A stretch of 64,000 nucleotides of DNA from BOG-908 sp963850605. Its GTDB lineage: Bacteria; Pseudomonadota; Alphaproteobacteria; Acetobacterales; Acetobacteraceae. Under the pieces are notes generated by a model that was not told the DNA's origin, searched no databases, and worked only from the letters and a program-made list of their open reading frames with translations. The DNA is taken from NCBI GenBank assembly GCA_963850605.1, contig CAWKLX010000003.1:124001-188000 (forward strand). The letters run 5' to 3'. Shown here piece after piece: positions 24,692 through 33,119 of the stretch. Each line of letters starts with the position of its first letter. The first letter of the stretch is position 1. Position numbers and translations under genes: made by a program.

Positions 24692-27064
24692 ATGGACGGA
24701 CCGGCCACCCTGCCCGCCGACCTCGATCCCAGGCTGGCCGCCTTGCGCCAGATCGAGCGCAAGCTGCTCTGGCTGTCAGCTTGGACCATCCACCAGGCCA
24801 ACCACGTCCGCCCGAACCGCGACGGCCTGAAGGTCGGCGGCCACCAGGCAAGCTGCGCCTCGGTCATCTCCATCATGACCGCGCTCTATTTCGCCAAGCT
24901 CCGCCCCCAGGACCGGGTCGCCGTCAAGCCGCACGCCTCCCCGGTCTTCCACGCCGCCAACTATCTGCTGGGTCGCCAGACCCGCGAGAAAATGGAGGAC
25001 TTGCGCAAATTCGGCGGCGCGCAAGCCTATCCCAGCCGCGTCAAGGACGGCCCCGAAGTCGATTTCTCGACCGGCTCGGTCGGCCTCGGAGTCGCCGCCA
25101 CCAGCTTTTCCGCCCTGATCCAGGACTATGTGCGCCTGCACGGCCTGTTGCCGGACGACGTGCCCCCGGGCCGCCACATCGCCATCGCCGGCGACGCCGA
25201 GCTCGACGAAGGCAATATCTACGAGGCCCTGCTGGAGGGCTGGAAGCACGACGTCCGCAATGTCTGGTGGATCGTGGACTACAACCGCCAAAGCCTCGAT
25301 TCCGTCGTGCAGGATCGGCTGTTCGGCCGCTTCGAGGGCTTGTTCGGCGACATGGGCTGGAACGTCGTCCGCATCAAGCACGGCCATCTGCAAATGGCCG
25401 CCTTCGCCAAGCCCGGCGGCGAGCTGTTGCAGCGTTGGATCGACGATTGCCCCAACTCGCTGTATGCGTCGCTCACCTTCCAGGGCGGCGAGGCGTGGCG
25501 CACTGCCCTGCTCGCCGACCTCGGCCGCTCGGCCGAACTCCGCGCCATCATCGACCCGCTCAGCAACGCCGAACTCTCCGCCCTGATGACCAATCTCGGC
25601 GGCCACGATCTGCGCGCGCTGCTCGAAGCCTTCGATGCCGCCGAGGCGGATGGCGACCGGCCCACCTGCTTCATCGCCTACACCATCAAGGGCATGGGCC
25701 TGCCCTTCGCCGGCCACAAGGACAATCATTCCGGCCTGATGACCCGCGAGCAGATGCAGGTCTTCAGGGACGAGATGCGCATCCGCCCCGGCCACGAATG
25801 GGATTTTTGGGAAGGCCTGGACCTGCCCGCCGACGCGATGACCGAATTCGTAGCCGGTGTCCCGTTCGCACGAAAGCTCTCGCCAGCCGGCCGGTTGTTC
25901 TCGCCTCCAGCGGTAAGGCTGCCGGACACGGTGCCACTCGGCAAACTGGCCGGCCGCACCCTTTCCACCCAGACCGGTTTCGGCGAAATACTAGGCGAAA
26001 TCGGCCGCGCGGAAGGACCGTGGCGTGACGCGGCGACCCGCATGCTGACCACCTCGCCGGACGTGACCGTCTCCACCAGCCTGGGCCCCTGGGTGAACCG
26101 CCGCGGCCTGTTCGACCGGCATACGCGCAACGACGTGTTCCGCGACACCAAGGTCGCCAGCATGCAGCGCTGGGGCATGAGCCCGTCCGGCCAGCACATC
26201 GAGCTGGGCATCGCCGAACAAAATCTTTTCCTCCTCCTCGGCGCGGCCGGCCTCAGCCACGCCCTGAACGGCGCCCGCTTGCTGCCGATCGGCACGGTGT
26301 ACGATCCCTTCGTCAACCGCGGCCTCGATGCGCTGATCTACGCCTGCTACCAGGATGCGCGTTTCCTGCTTGTCTCCACCCCGTCCGGCATCAGCCTGGC
26401 TCCGGAAGGCGGGCAGCACCAATCCGTCAACACGCCGCTGCTGGGCATGGCACTGGACCGGCTAGCCAGTTTCGAGCCGGCCTATGTGGATGAGCTCGCC
26501 ATCATGCTGCGCTGGGCGCTGGGCCACATGCAGTCGCCGGACGGTTCCGCCGTCTGGCTGCGCCTGTCTACCCGTGCCCTTCTGCACAAGACACGCGCCC
26601 TCGATGCCGCCGCGGTGATCGCCGGCGCGCACTGGGTGGTTCCGCCGGCCGAAGGGTCGTCTCTCGCGCTTGCGTATCAGGGTCCGCTGGCCGCCGAGGC
26701 CGAAGCGGCGTTCGAGGCGCTGCGCGACGACGTGCCCGGCGCTGGCCTGCTGGCCGTGACCAGCCCGGACCGGCTGCACGCCGGCTGGCTCGCCGCCGCC
26801 CGCGCCCGCCGCCAGGGCAGGGCGGAGACAAGCCATATCGAGCGCCTGCTGGCACCGATGGCGCCCGGCAGTGCCGTGGTCACCATCCTGGACGGCCATC
26901 CCGCCTCACTCGCCTGGCTCGGCGCGGTGCGCGGCCAACGCGTGGTCCCGCTCGGCGTGGACCGGTTCGGGCAGAGCGGCGACATACCCGATCTGTATGA
27001 GGAGTATGGGCTGAACGAGAGCGCCATCCTGGACGCATGCGCCCAGGCCCTGCTGCGAAGCTGA
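24692..27064 (+). CDS. Stand-alone AceE/transketolase-like thiamine pyrophosphate enzyme
   Basis: A 790-residue protein related to the homodimeric E1 of pyruvate dehydrogenase and to transketolases. The thiamine pyrophosphate motif is AGDAELDEGNIYEALLEGWK followed by VWWIVDYNRQSLDSV. An N-terminal HQASCASVISIMTALYF and KDNHSGLMTREQMQVF fit AceE. The C-terminal half has GQHIELGIAEQNLFLLLGAA and SGISLAPEGGQHQSVNTPLL, where the PYR-domain glutamate is in GIAEQN. It is about 100 residues shorter than AceE, and no E2 or E3 genes are nearby, so its reaction is unclear; an alpha-keto acid decarboxylase or transketolase-like role is inferred. The ATG at 24692 follows an A/G-rich run (CCAGAGGATTCTTCC). 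Confidence 0.7.
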   Translation: MDGPATLPADLDPRLAALRQIERKLLWLSAWTIHQANHVRPNRDGLKVGGHQASCASVISIMTALYFAKLRPQDRVAVKPHASPVFHAANYLLGRQTREKMEDLRKFGGAQAYPSRVKDGPEVDFSTGSVGLGVAATSFSALIQDYVRLHGLLPDDVPPGRHIAIAGDAELDEGNIYEALLEGWKHDVRNVWWIVDYNRQSLDSVVQDRLFGRFEGLFGDMGWNVVRIKHGHLQMAAFAKPGGELLQRWIDDCPNSLYASLTFQGGEAWRTALLADLGRSAELRAIIDPLSNAELSALMTNLGGHDLRALLEAFDAAEADGDRPTCFIAYTIKGMGLPFAGHKDNHSGLMTREQMQVFRDEMRIRPGHEWDFWEGLDLPADAMTEFVAGVPFARKLSPAGRLFSPPAVRLPDTVPLGKLAGRTLSTQTGFGEILGEIGRAEGPWRDAATRMLTTSPDVTVSTSLGPWVNRRGLFDRHTRNDVFRDTKVASMQRWGMSPSGQHIELGIAEQNLFLLLGAAGLSHALNGARLLPIGTVYDPFVNRGLDALIYACYQDARFLLVSTPSGISLAPEGGQHQSVNTPLLGMALDRLASFEPAYVDELAIMLRWALGHMQSPDGSAVWLRLSTRALLHKTRALDAAAVIAGAHWVVPPAEGSSLALAYQGPLAAEAEAAFEALRDDVPGAGLLAVTSPDRLHAGWLAAARARRQGRAETSHIERLLAPMAPGSAVVTILDGHPASLAWLGAVRGQRVVPLGVDRFGQSGDIPDLYEEYGLNESAILDACAQALLRS

Positions 27065-27163
27065 CCCCGCGTCCAGCGCGAATAAAACCTGCGCGGCTTG
27101 CGCAGTGGCAGGTGCAGTGCAGTTCGCCACCGCACCTGCCGACGACAGCAAGCCTAGAGCATC

Positions 27164-27193
27164 ATCCGACCGAACGGAGTTGTTCGGTCGGAT
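27164..27193. terminator. Bidirectional hairpin terminator / repeat
   Basis: Perfect 12-base stem ATCCGACCGAAC / GTTCGGTCGGAT with loop GGAGTT, flanked by AGAGCATC on one side and AAAGTTGTTTTAATT on the other. It lies between the stop codons of two convergent genes. The AGAGCATnATCCGA context is also reminiscent of dispersed palindromes in alphaproteobacteria. Confidence 0.75.
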
Positions 27194-27202
27194 AAAGTTG
27201 TT

Positions 27203-27601
27203 TTAATTCGCGCAGCTCGCCGTCCCAGCCAGCGTGCCGACATTGTTGATCGCACCGGCCGCCGTGAATTCCGTGGCCGAGCTATGCGTCAACGCGCCGC
27301 CGGCGATCGTGCCCGTGACCGTCACGGAGTCGTGCCCGCTATTGGCGAAGGCCAAATGAAAGCCGTTCTTGTACACGACGTAGCTGCCGGTGTAGTTCGG
27401 GAACTTGGCCGAGGTCACCGTGCCCGCATCCTTGTAGGGCGCGGCGGCGCCGGTGCTGGTCAATTGGAAGCAGACGGTCTTGTTCGGGCCGCTCGCGACC
27501 GAGAAGGTGGCCAGATAGGTGCCGGTCAAATCCAGGGCATAGCTGGGCGCGGCGGCGAGCAGGCCGGCGACGAGTGTGCCGGCATAAACAAAAGCTTTCA
27601 T
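27203..27601 (-). CDS. Small secreted hypothetical protein
   Basis: A 132-residue protein with a clear signal peptide (KAFVYAGTLVAGLLAAAPSY, cleavage near ALA-L). The mature part is a beta-rich domain with repeating strands (TGTYLATFSVASGP, GSYVVYKNGFHLAFANSGHD, VTVTGTIAGGALTHSS) and two Cys (KTVCFQL and TASCAN), likely disulfide-bonded. I do not recognise the family. Its ATG overlaps the stop of lpxB (ATATGA), which implies translational coupling. The hairpin at 27164 is its terminator. Confidence 0.7.
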   Translation of the reverse strand: MKAFVYAGTLVAGLLAAAPSYALDLTGTYLATFSVASGPNKTVCFQLTSTGAAAPYKDAGTVTSAKFPNYTGSYVVYKNGFHLAFANSGHDSVTVTGTIAGGALTHSSATEFTAAGAINNVGTLAGTASCAN

Positions 27602-28833
27602 ATTCGTTCTCCCAAATCAGGCAAGGGTTGCGCCGTCCACCTTGTAACAGCCGCCCCGTTCGGCGGTCCAGCGTCACGCGGACCGTCGAGCAGCTCCAGC
27701 ACGGCTCGCGCCGCGGCGTCCGCGGGCGTGCCGTCCGGCGCGTGCAGGCTGGCCATGACCTGGCCGAACGCACTGCGCTGCGCCTGCGCCGCGGATGGGT
27801 CGGTCAGCAGCCGCCGCACGGTGGCCGCCAGCTTCTCCGGCGTGCAATCCTGCTGCAACAGCTCGGGCACCACCTCCCGCCCTGCAAGCAGGTTCACCAT
27901 GGCCACGTGCGGCACCCGGATCAGCCGCCGCGCCAGCGCTGCGCTGACCGGGTTCACCCGATACGTCACCGCCATCGGCACGCCCGCCAGCGCGAGCTCC
28001 AGCGTGGAGGTGCCCGATTTCGTCAGCGCCGCGCCGGCCGCCGCATACGCATCGTGTTTTTCCGCCATGTCGGTCAGGATCAAGGGCCGCACCGGCCAGC
28101 CTGCCGCATGCCGCGCCACGATCTCGGCCACGGCGGGCGAACTCGGGATCACCGGCACCAGCCCCGGAAAATACTCTTGAAGTCGCGCCACGGTGCGGCC
28201 GAATACCGGCATCAGCCGCGGCGCCTCGGTCCGCCGGCTACCCGGCATCAACACCAGGATGGGTGTTTCGGGGGCGATATCATGGCACGCCCGAAAGCGG
28301 GCCGCATCGCCCCGGTCGGCGCCCGATTGCAGCACCGGATGACCGACGAAGATCGCCGGCAGCCCATGACGCGCGAAGAACGCGACCTCGAAGGGCAGCA
28401 GGCACAGCAGCCGCTCCCACAGGCCCGGATAGTCGCGCACCCGGCGCTCACGCCACGCCCAGACCTGCGGCCCCACATAATGGATGCGCGGTATCCCAAG
28501 CGGGGCCACGCGCTTGAGCAGGCGCAAATTGAAGCCTGGACTGTCGATCGTCACCAGCAGATCCGGCCGCGTGCTGGCGATCTCCCGCACCGCTTCGTCC
28601 AGCCGCCGGCTCAGCGCCCGCAGCCGGGGCAGTATCTCGGCCAGCCCCATCACCGCCAGATCCCGCATCGGGAACAGGCTTTTCCCAAGACCCGCCGCCT
28701 CCATGCGCGGGCCGCCGATGCCGGCAAACGACAGGTCCGGCCGGCGGGCACGCAGCGCATCGATCAGCCGCGCGCCGAGCACGTCGCCGCTGGCTTCGCC
28801 GGCAAGCAGCCATATCGTTCTACCCGCAGTCAC
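27598..28833 (-). CDS. lpxB: Lipid-A-disaccharide synthase
   Basis: A 411-residue enzyme that joins 2,3-diacylglucosamine-1-phosphate and its UDP form to make the lipid A disaccharide at the inner membrane. Motifs: TIWLLAGEASGDVLGARLID at the start, FAGIGGPRMEAAGLGKSLF, VTIDSPGFNLRLLKRV, YVGPQVWAWRERRV, LMPGSRRTEAPRLM, and LTKSGTSTLELALAGVPMAV. The GTG at 28833 overlaps the hisI stop as GTGA, so translation is coupled. The C terminus has ~25 extra residues after the family end and overlaps the next gene by four bases. Confidence 0.93.
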   Translation of the reverse strand: MTAGRTIWLLAGEASGDVLGARLIDALRARRPDLSFAGIGGPRMEAAGLGKSLFPMRDLAVMGLAEILPRLRALSRRLDEAVREIASTRPDLLVTIDSPGFNLRLLKRVAPLGIPRIHYVGPQVWAWRERRVRDYPGLWERLLCLLPFEVAFFARHGLPAIFVGHPVLQSGADRGDAARFRACHDIAPETPILVLMPGSRRTEAPRLMPVFGRTVARLQEYFPGLVPVIPSSPAVAEIVARHAAGWPVRPLILTDMAEKHDAYAAAGAALTKSGTSTLELALAGVPMAVTYRVNPVSAALARRLIRVPHVAMVNLLAGREVVPELLQQDCTPEKLAATVRRLLTDPSAAQAQRSAFGQVMASLHAPDGTPADAAARAVLELLDGPRDAGPPNGAAVTRWTAQPLPDLGERI

Positions 28834-29204
28834 CGCCGGTAGAGCGTGGCGGGATCGGATTGCGGTGCCATGATCTCCACAGGCTGTCCGTCTTGCCAGG
28901 CATTGAAAAAACACGTTCTCCGGCCGGTATGACACGCCACCCCGGTCTGATCGACCAGCAGAAGCACCGCGTCCGCGTCGCAATCCCATCGCAATTCGAC
29001 CAGGCGCTGCACCTGCCCTGATGTCTCGCCCTTCCGCCACAGGCTTGCGCGCGACCGGCTCCAGTAACACACGCGCCCGGTCGCCAAGGTCTCGCTCACG
29101 GCAGCCTCGTTCATCCACGCCAGCATCAGCACTTCGCCGGTGTCATGCTGCTGCGCGATCGCCGGGACAAGGCCGCGCTCGTCGAAGCGCAGGACGGGGA
29201 TCAA
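28830..29204 (-). CDS. hisI: Phosphoribosyl-AMP cyclohydrolase
   Basis: A 124-residue histidine biosynthesis enzyme acting at the third step, opening the adenine ring of phosphoribosyl-AMP. Motifs: FDERGLVPAIAQQHDTGEVL, LMLAWMNEAAV, YWSRSRASLWRKGETSG, and metal ligands in WDCDADAVLLLVDQTG with CHTGRRTCFF. The start is a TTG within the metC-like stop (TTGA), so it is coupled to the upstream gene. No other his genes are nearby. Confidence 0.93.
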   Translation of the reverse strand: MIPVLRFDERGLVPAIAQQHDTGEVLMLAWMNEAAVSETLATGRVCYWSRSRASLWRKGETSGQVQRLVELRWDCDADAVLLLVDQTGVACHTGRRTCFFNAWQDGQPVEIMAPQSDPATLYRR

Positions 29205-30388
29205 GGCGAAGTCTCACGCAACGCCGGCCAAGCCTGCTCCAAATCGGCGATCAAATCGGCCGCATCTTCCAGGCCGATATGGAAGCGCACCGCGGGCCCA
29301 GGCTGCGGCCCCGCCGTCCGCGTGACGAAGCCGGTGGTGGGCAGCGCCAGGCTTTCATAGCCGCCCCAGGACGCGCCGATGCCGAACAGCGCCAGGCGTT
29401 CGACAAACCGATGGGTCGCCTCAATGCCGATCTCGGGCAAGAACTCCACCCCGAACAGGCTGCACGCGCCGGAAAAATCGCGGCGCCACAACGCGTGGCC
29501 CGGCGCGCCCGGCAAAGCAGGGTGCAGCACGCGCGCTACCTCCGGCCGGGCGGCGAACCAGCGCGCCACCTCCAGCCCCGAGGCGGATTGCCGCTCCAGC
29601 CGCACCGCCATCGTGCGCAGGCCACGCAAGGTCAGCCAGCAATCGTCCGGCGAGGCATACTGCCCCAATTGCAGCGCCGCATCGCGCACGCGCCGCCAAT
29701 GACCCTCCTCTCGCGTGGTGGCCGAGCCGATCAGCACGTCCGAATGGCCCGCCGCGTATTTGGTCAGCGCCTGTATCGACACATCGACGCCATGGTCGAA
29801 CGGCTGGAACGACACGATGCCCCAGGTATTGTCCATCAGCACGGACACATCCCGCGAGCGCGCGAGCGCGGCCAGCGCCGGCACGTCCTGCACCTCGAAA
29901 CTGTGGCTGCCAGGGCTTTCCAGGTAAAGTACGCGCGTCTCCGGCCGGAACAGCGGCGCCAGATCGGCCGCGGACGCCTCGGCCTGATAGTACGTCGTCG
30001 CGATACCGAGCCGCTTCAACATCGTATCGCAGAACACACGGACGGGTCCGTAAACGCTGTCCGGCATCAACAAGGAGTCGCCGGCGCCCAGATAGCCCAG
30101 CAAAGGGGTGGTGCAGGCGGCCTGGCCGGTCGAAAAAATCTGACAGCGCGTGCCACCCTCAATCTCGGCCACCACGTCTTCCAAAGCGTGGTGGGTCGGG
30201 GAGCCGTGCGTGCCATAGACAAAAGCCTGGTCGAACCGCCGGCGCATATGGGCGCGCCGCTGCGCCATATCCTCGTAAAGCACGGTCGAGCCGCGATACA
30301 CCGGCGGATTGACGAAGCCATGGGCGTGCGTGCCGGCCCGCCCCGCATGCGACAGCCGCGTGGCCACCCCCAGCTTTTTCCCGGTCAC
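29201..30388 (-). CDS. metC: Cystathionine beta-lyase-like PLP enzyme
   Basis: A 395-residue Cys/Met metabolism PLP-dependent enzyme. It has the N-terminal TRLSHAGRAGTHAHGFVNPP, VYRGSTVLYEDM, YGTHGSPTHHALEDVVAEIE, the phosphate-binding STGQAACTTPLLGY, LMDNTWGIVSFQPFDHGVDV, and the Schiff-base Lys in IQALTKYAAGHSDVLIG. The sequence is that of the beta-lyase branch (MetC), which splits cystathionine to homocysteine. The GTG start at 30388 overlaps the sulfurtransferase stop (GTGA). This places it next to another sulfur enzyme. Confidence 0.85.
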   Translation of the reverse strand: MTGKKLGVATRLSHAGRAGTHAHGFVNPPVYRGSTVLYEDMAQRRAHMRRRFDQAFVYGTHGSPTHHALEDVVAEIEGGTRCQIFSTGQAACTTPLLGYLGAGDSLLMPDSVYGPVRVFCDTMLKRLGIATTYYQAEASAADLAPLFRPETRVLYLESPGSHSFEVQDVPALAALARSRDVSVLMDNTWGIVSFQPFDHGVDVSIQALTKYAAGHSDVLIGSATTREEGHWRRVRDAALQLGQYASPDDCWLTLRGLRTMAVRLERQSASGLEVARWFAARPEVARVLHPALPGAPGHALWRRDFSGACSLFGVEFLPEIGIEATHRFVERLALFGIGASWGGYESLALPTTGFVTRTAGPQPGPAVRFHIGLEDAADLIADLEQAWPALRETSP

Positions 30389-31233
30389 CCAGCCACCTTC
30401 GGTGTGTCCGGACGGCCGGCCCACTCGGTCCAGGACCCATCGTAGAGCGCCCCCTCCGGCAACCCGGCCACCGCCAGGCCGAGCGTCAGGATAGCGGCCG
30501 TCACCCCGGTGCCGCAGCTGGTGATCACGGGCCGCGTGCCGTCCACGCCGGCCTCGGCAAACAAGCCGCGCAGCCTGTCCGGCGGTAGCATGGTCTGGTC
30601 CGGCCTCAGCAGCATGGTGGCCGGCAGATTATGCGCGCCCGGCATGTGGCCGCTCGGCAGGCCAGGCCGCGGCTCCGGTGCCGCGCCGCTGAAGCGGCCG
30701 GGCGCCCGCGCGTCCAGCACCAGGTCCCGCCCGGCTGACACAATCTCGAGCATGTCGCCCAGACCGCGAAGTCGCGCCGTGTGCAACGTCGCCGAAAACT
30801 GGCCGGGACTGGCCGGCAAGGGCATGCCGGGCTCGGTCGCACGCCCCTCGGCACGCCATTTCGGCAGTCCGCCATCCAGCACGCTGGCCCGCTCGTGCCC
30901 AAAAAGCCGCATCAGCCACCAGCCGCGCGCCGCGGAAAACAGGCCCTTCTGGTCGTAAAATACCACGTGGTCGCCATCCGACACGCCCAGCGCCCCCACC
31001 AGCCGTTCGAACCGACCGGCCGTGGGCGCCATATGCGGCAGGTCGGTTTCCTGGTCCGCCACCTCGTCCAGGTCGAAAAACCGCGCGCCGGGAATATGAG
31101 CTTCACGGAACAATGCCCGCGCATCCTGCGTCTCGGCCGGCATGTAGAACGTGGCGTCGAACACGCGCAGGCCAGGGGTGCCGAGCCGCTCCGCCAGCCA
31201 TGCCGTCGACACCAGATCGGTCACGTCAGCCAT
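30385..31233 (-). CDS. sseA: Mercaptopyruvate/thiosulfate sulfurtransferase (two rhodanese domains)
   Basis: A 282-residue two-domain rhodanese. The first, inactive domain has LRVFDATFYMPAETQDARAL and HIPGARFFDLDEVADQETDL. The second carries the active-site loop SCGTGVTAAI with the catalytic Cys; CG(S/T)GVTA is characteristic of 3-mercaptopyruvate sulfurtransferases. The ATG at 31233 begins MADVTDLVSTAWLAERLG, the family start. It overlaps the NUDIX stop by 13 bases. Adjacent to metC, a role in sulfur transfer from cysteine metabolism is likely. Confidence 0.88.
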   Translation of the reverse strand: MADVTDLVSTAWLAERLGTPGLRVFDATFYMPAETQDARALFREAHIPGARFFDLDEVADQETDLPHMAPTAGRFERLVGALGVSDGDHVVFYDQKGLFSAARGWWLMRLFGHERASVLDGGLPKWRAEGRATEPGMPLPASPGQFSATLHTARLRGLGDMLEIVSAGRDLVLDARAPGRFSGAAPEPRPGLPSGHMPGAHNLPATMLLRPDQTMLPPDRLRGLFAEAGVDGTRPVITSCGTGVTAAILTLGLAVAGLPEGALYDGSWTEWAGRPDTPKVAG

Positions 31234-31823
31234 TGCGCCCGCAGCCAATCGCGCCTCGCGGCGAACCACAGCAGGCCGATGCTGGCCACCGAGTTGGGGT
31301 AGCAGCCCGCCAGCGCCTGCTCGATCGCTCGGCCGGCCGGCAGTGCCCAAACTCGGATATCCTCCTGCTCACTGGCCAAGCCCCGGGTCCCCATCAGCCC
31401 ATCCGCGTCGGCCCCACCGGCATCCACCTCGCCCGCGAACAGCGTGCACAGCTCGTCGCATCCGCCCGGCGTCAGCAGGAAGTCTCCGATACGGTGCATC
31501 CGGCCCAGCTCCAGCCCCATCTCCTCCACCGACTCGCGGCGGATAGTGGTTTCCGCATCGTCCGCGCCATCGATCAGGCCGGCCGCCAGCTCCATCATGT
31601 AGGGCGGCAGCCCGGCGGCATAGGCGGGCAGGCGAAACTGCTCGATCATCACCACCAGGTCGCGCACCGGGTCGTAGGGCAGGACGGCGGAGGCGGTGCC
31701 GCGGCGCAACAATTCCCACTCGCGCGGGGCCGACATCGTGCCGTCGAAGCGGCGCTGGCGAAAGCCGATGCGCTGGAGCGCGAAGCGGCCTTGCCAGACG
31801 GTTTCTTCGGAGTCGATGACCAC
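31221..31823 (-). CDS. NUDIX hydrolase, ADP-ribose pyrophosphatase type
   Basis: About 200 residues. The NUDIX box is recognisable as GLIDGADDAETTIRRESVEE followed by MGLEL, with the usual Glu residues, and an upstream MIEQFRLPAYAAG and PPYMMELAAG typical of the ADPR-pyrophosphatase group. The C terminus has PNSVASIGLLWFAARRDWLR. The enzyme hydrolyses ADP-ribose or related nucleotide sugars. The start is unsure: a GTG at 31823 fits family length but lacks a visible ribosome binding site, and the longer frame to 31883 runs into an AT-rich repeat. It heads a chain of six overlapping genes. Confidence 0.78.
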   Translation of the reverse strand: MVIDSEETVWQGRFALQRIGFRQRRFDGTMSAPREWELLRRGTASAVLPYDPVRDLVVMIEQFRLPAYAAGLPPYMMELAAGLIDGADDAETTIRRESVEEMGLELGRMHRIGDFLLTPGGCDELCTLFAGEVDAGGADADGLMGTRGLASEQEDIRVWALPAGRAIEQALAGCYPNSVASIGLLWFAARRDWLRAQWLT

Positions 31824-31845
31824 GTCCGGGGAGGAGGATAAACTC

Positions 31846-31865
31846 AAAGAAGGACGTCCTTCTTT
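31846..31865. repeat. Perfect 20-base palindrome
   Basis: AAAGAAGGAC-GTCCTTCTTT is a perfect palindrome. It lies just upstream of the NUDIX gene and next to AT-rich hairpin copy 4. It may be part of that hairpin element or an operator for the downstream chain of genes. Confidence 0.55.
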
Positions 31866-31880
31866 TCTGAAGAAAGGAAG
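31859..31880. repeat. AT-rich hairpin repeat, copy 4
   Basis: CTTCTTTTCT-GA-AGAAAGGAAG is an inverted repeat with one mismatch, and on the minus strand it is preceded by AAAAGTCTTTTG. It matches the pattern of the copies at 6730 and 20482. Confidence 0.55.
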
Positions 31881-31930
31881 CAAAAGACTTTTATTGGTTT
31901 ATGCGAGCCTACATGGATAAAAGTTCTTTG

Positions 31931-31952
31931 GTTCTTTCTTTCAGGAAAGAAC
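31931..31952. repeat. AT-rich hairpin repeat, copy 5
   Basis: GTTCTTTC-TTTCAG-GAAAGAAC is a perfect inverted repeat preceded by AAAGTTCTTTG. It overlaps the end of the XRE regulator gene (stop at 31941), so it may act as that gene's terminator and supplies its last codons. Confidence 0.6.
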
Positions 31953-32820
31953 ATTCTTGATCAACTCCCTCAACTGTTGCGCTGCCGCAGGCCCCTTCAC
32001 CGCCTCCCGCCACATCGCTTCGGCCACTCTCTGATGCGCGGCCAACGCCTCCTCGGCACCCGTGATCATCGCGACACCTGCTTGCAAATGCGGAATCGTG
32101 TCGGTGCGAAACGGGTTGATGGCCAGCATCGCACGGTCTCTCGCGCGCAATATCTGGAATTGGCCCGAGGGCTCGCCGCCGGCCAACAGGCCGAACTGCA
32201 AACCCATCGGTTCGGCTTCCATGAGATTGGCGATGTTCTGCATCTCGGTCCTGGCCACCGCGCGGGCACGCTGGCGCAACTGCTCGGACTTGGCGATGCC
32301 CTGGCCCACCCCCTGCTGAAGGAAACGAGTGATAGCGCCGCCCGAGAGCATCGCAATGATGCTCGGACGCCGCATGCGGAACATACGCTTGCGCTCGGCC
32401 AGGATGCTCAGCACCTGCTCGGCCGTGGTACGCGCCGTGGTGCGGTCTGTCCCTGCCTCGCCGGCGGCCTCGGCAAACAGCTCCGCCTCGATCGAATCGA
32501 GCTCGTCGGACGAGGTGAGATAAGCCAGCGGAAAGCTGACCTGCAGGATCTGGTCGGCCGTCTCTTCCACTTGGCGCAGCCGCTCGAAGAACCCGATCGG
32601 GCGGTTGTAATATTCGAACTCCAATCCCCAAAAGCGACAGGGGCGAAATCTTCAGCAGCTCCGCCAGGCGATTCACCGTGTCGAGCTTGATGACCTCGCC
32701 TTTTTCATAGCGATACAATGCCGCACGAGACACGCCGAGCCGGGCGGCGATCTCCTCCGCACGCAAGCCGGATTCCAGGCGATATGCCCTGAGCTGCTGG
32801 CCGATCTCGGTAAAACGCAT
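31941..32820 (-). CDS. XRE-family transcriptional regulator, one-base insertion
   Basis: About 292 residues after removing one base at about 32625 (T on the + strand, restoring SLLGLEFEYYNRPIGFF). The N-terminal helix-turn-helix is clear: IGQQLRAYRLESGLRAEEIA then ARLGVSRAALYRYEKGEVI and LDTVNRLAELLKISPLSLLG. The remaining ~220 residues are a helical effector domain that I do not recognise (RLRQVEETADQILQVSFPLA, ERKRMFRMRRPSIIAMLSGG, MQNIANLMEAEPMGLQFGLL). The ATG at 32820 is the family start; an upstream ATG at 32877 exists. Divergent from the AI-2E-type permease. The frameshift is probably an error. Confidence 0.65.
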
Positions 32821-33119
32821 CAAACCGTCCGATATTGTGACGCCGCCGCCAGGGTGCTTCCCCTCATACGACGGCATCCGGTTAAAACTGCTTCCAAAGC
32901 GGTGTGTTGAACGCCGTACCTTTGTATGCAGGGCAACACTAGCGATGCGAAACGGAGTCGTCATCCCGGCTTCTGCTACATATGACCGTTTTTTGAGTAT
33001 TTTCCAGGTTTTTATTTCGTTGCGCCGGGTTATATCCAGGCTGGTTGCCACGGGTGGCCCCCGGGCGTACACGCCGGCTGGTCTAGCAGGCCGGGTGGCC
33101 GGTTGCGTGAGGACCGGAC
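32821..33119. other. Intergenic region between divergent genes
   Basis: A 299-base region without a gene that is more AT-rich than its surroundings, especially at 32985-33025 (ACCGTTTTTTGAGTATTTTC and TTTTTATTTCG). It must hold the promoters of the XRE gene and the permease, but no convincing -35/-10 pair or operator stands out. Confidence 0.4.
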
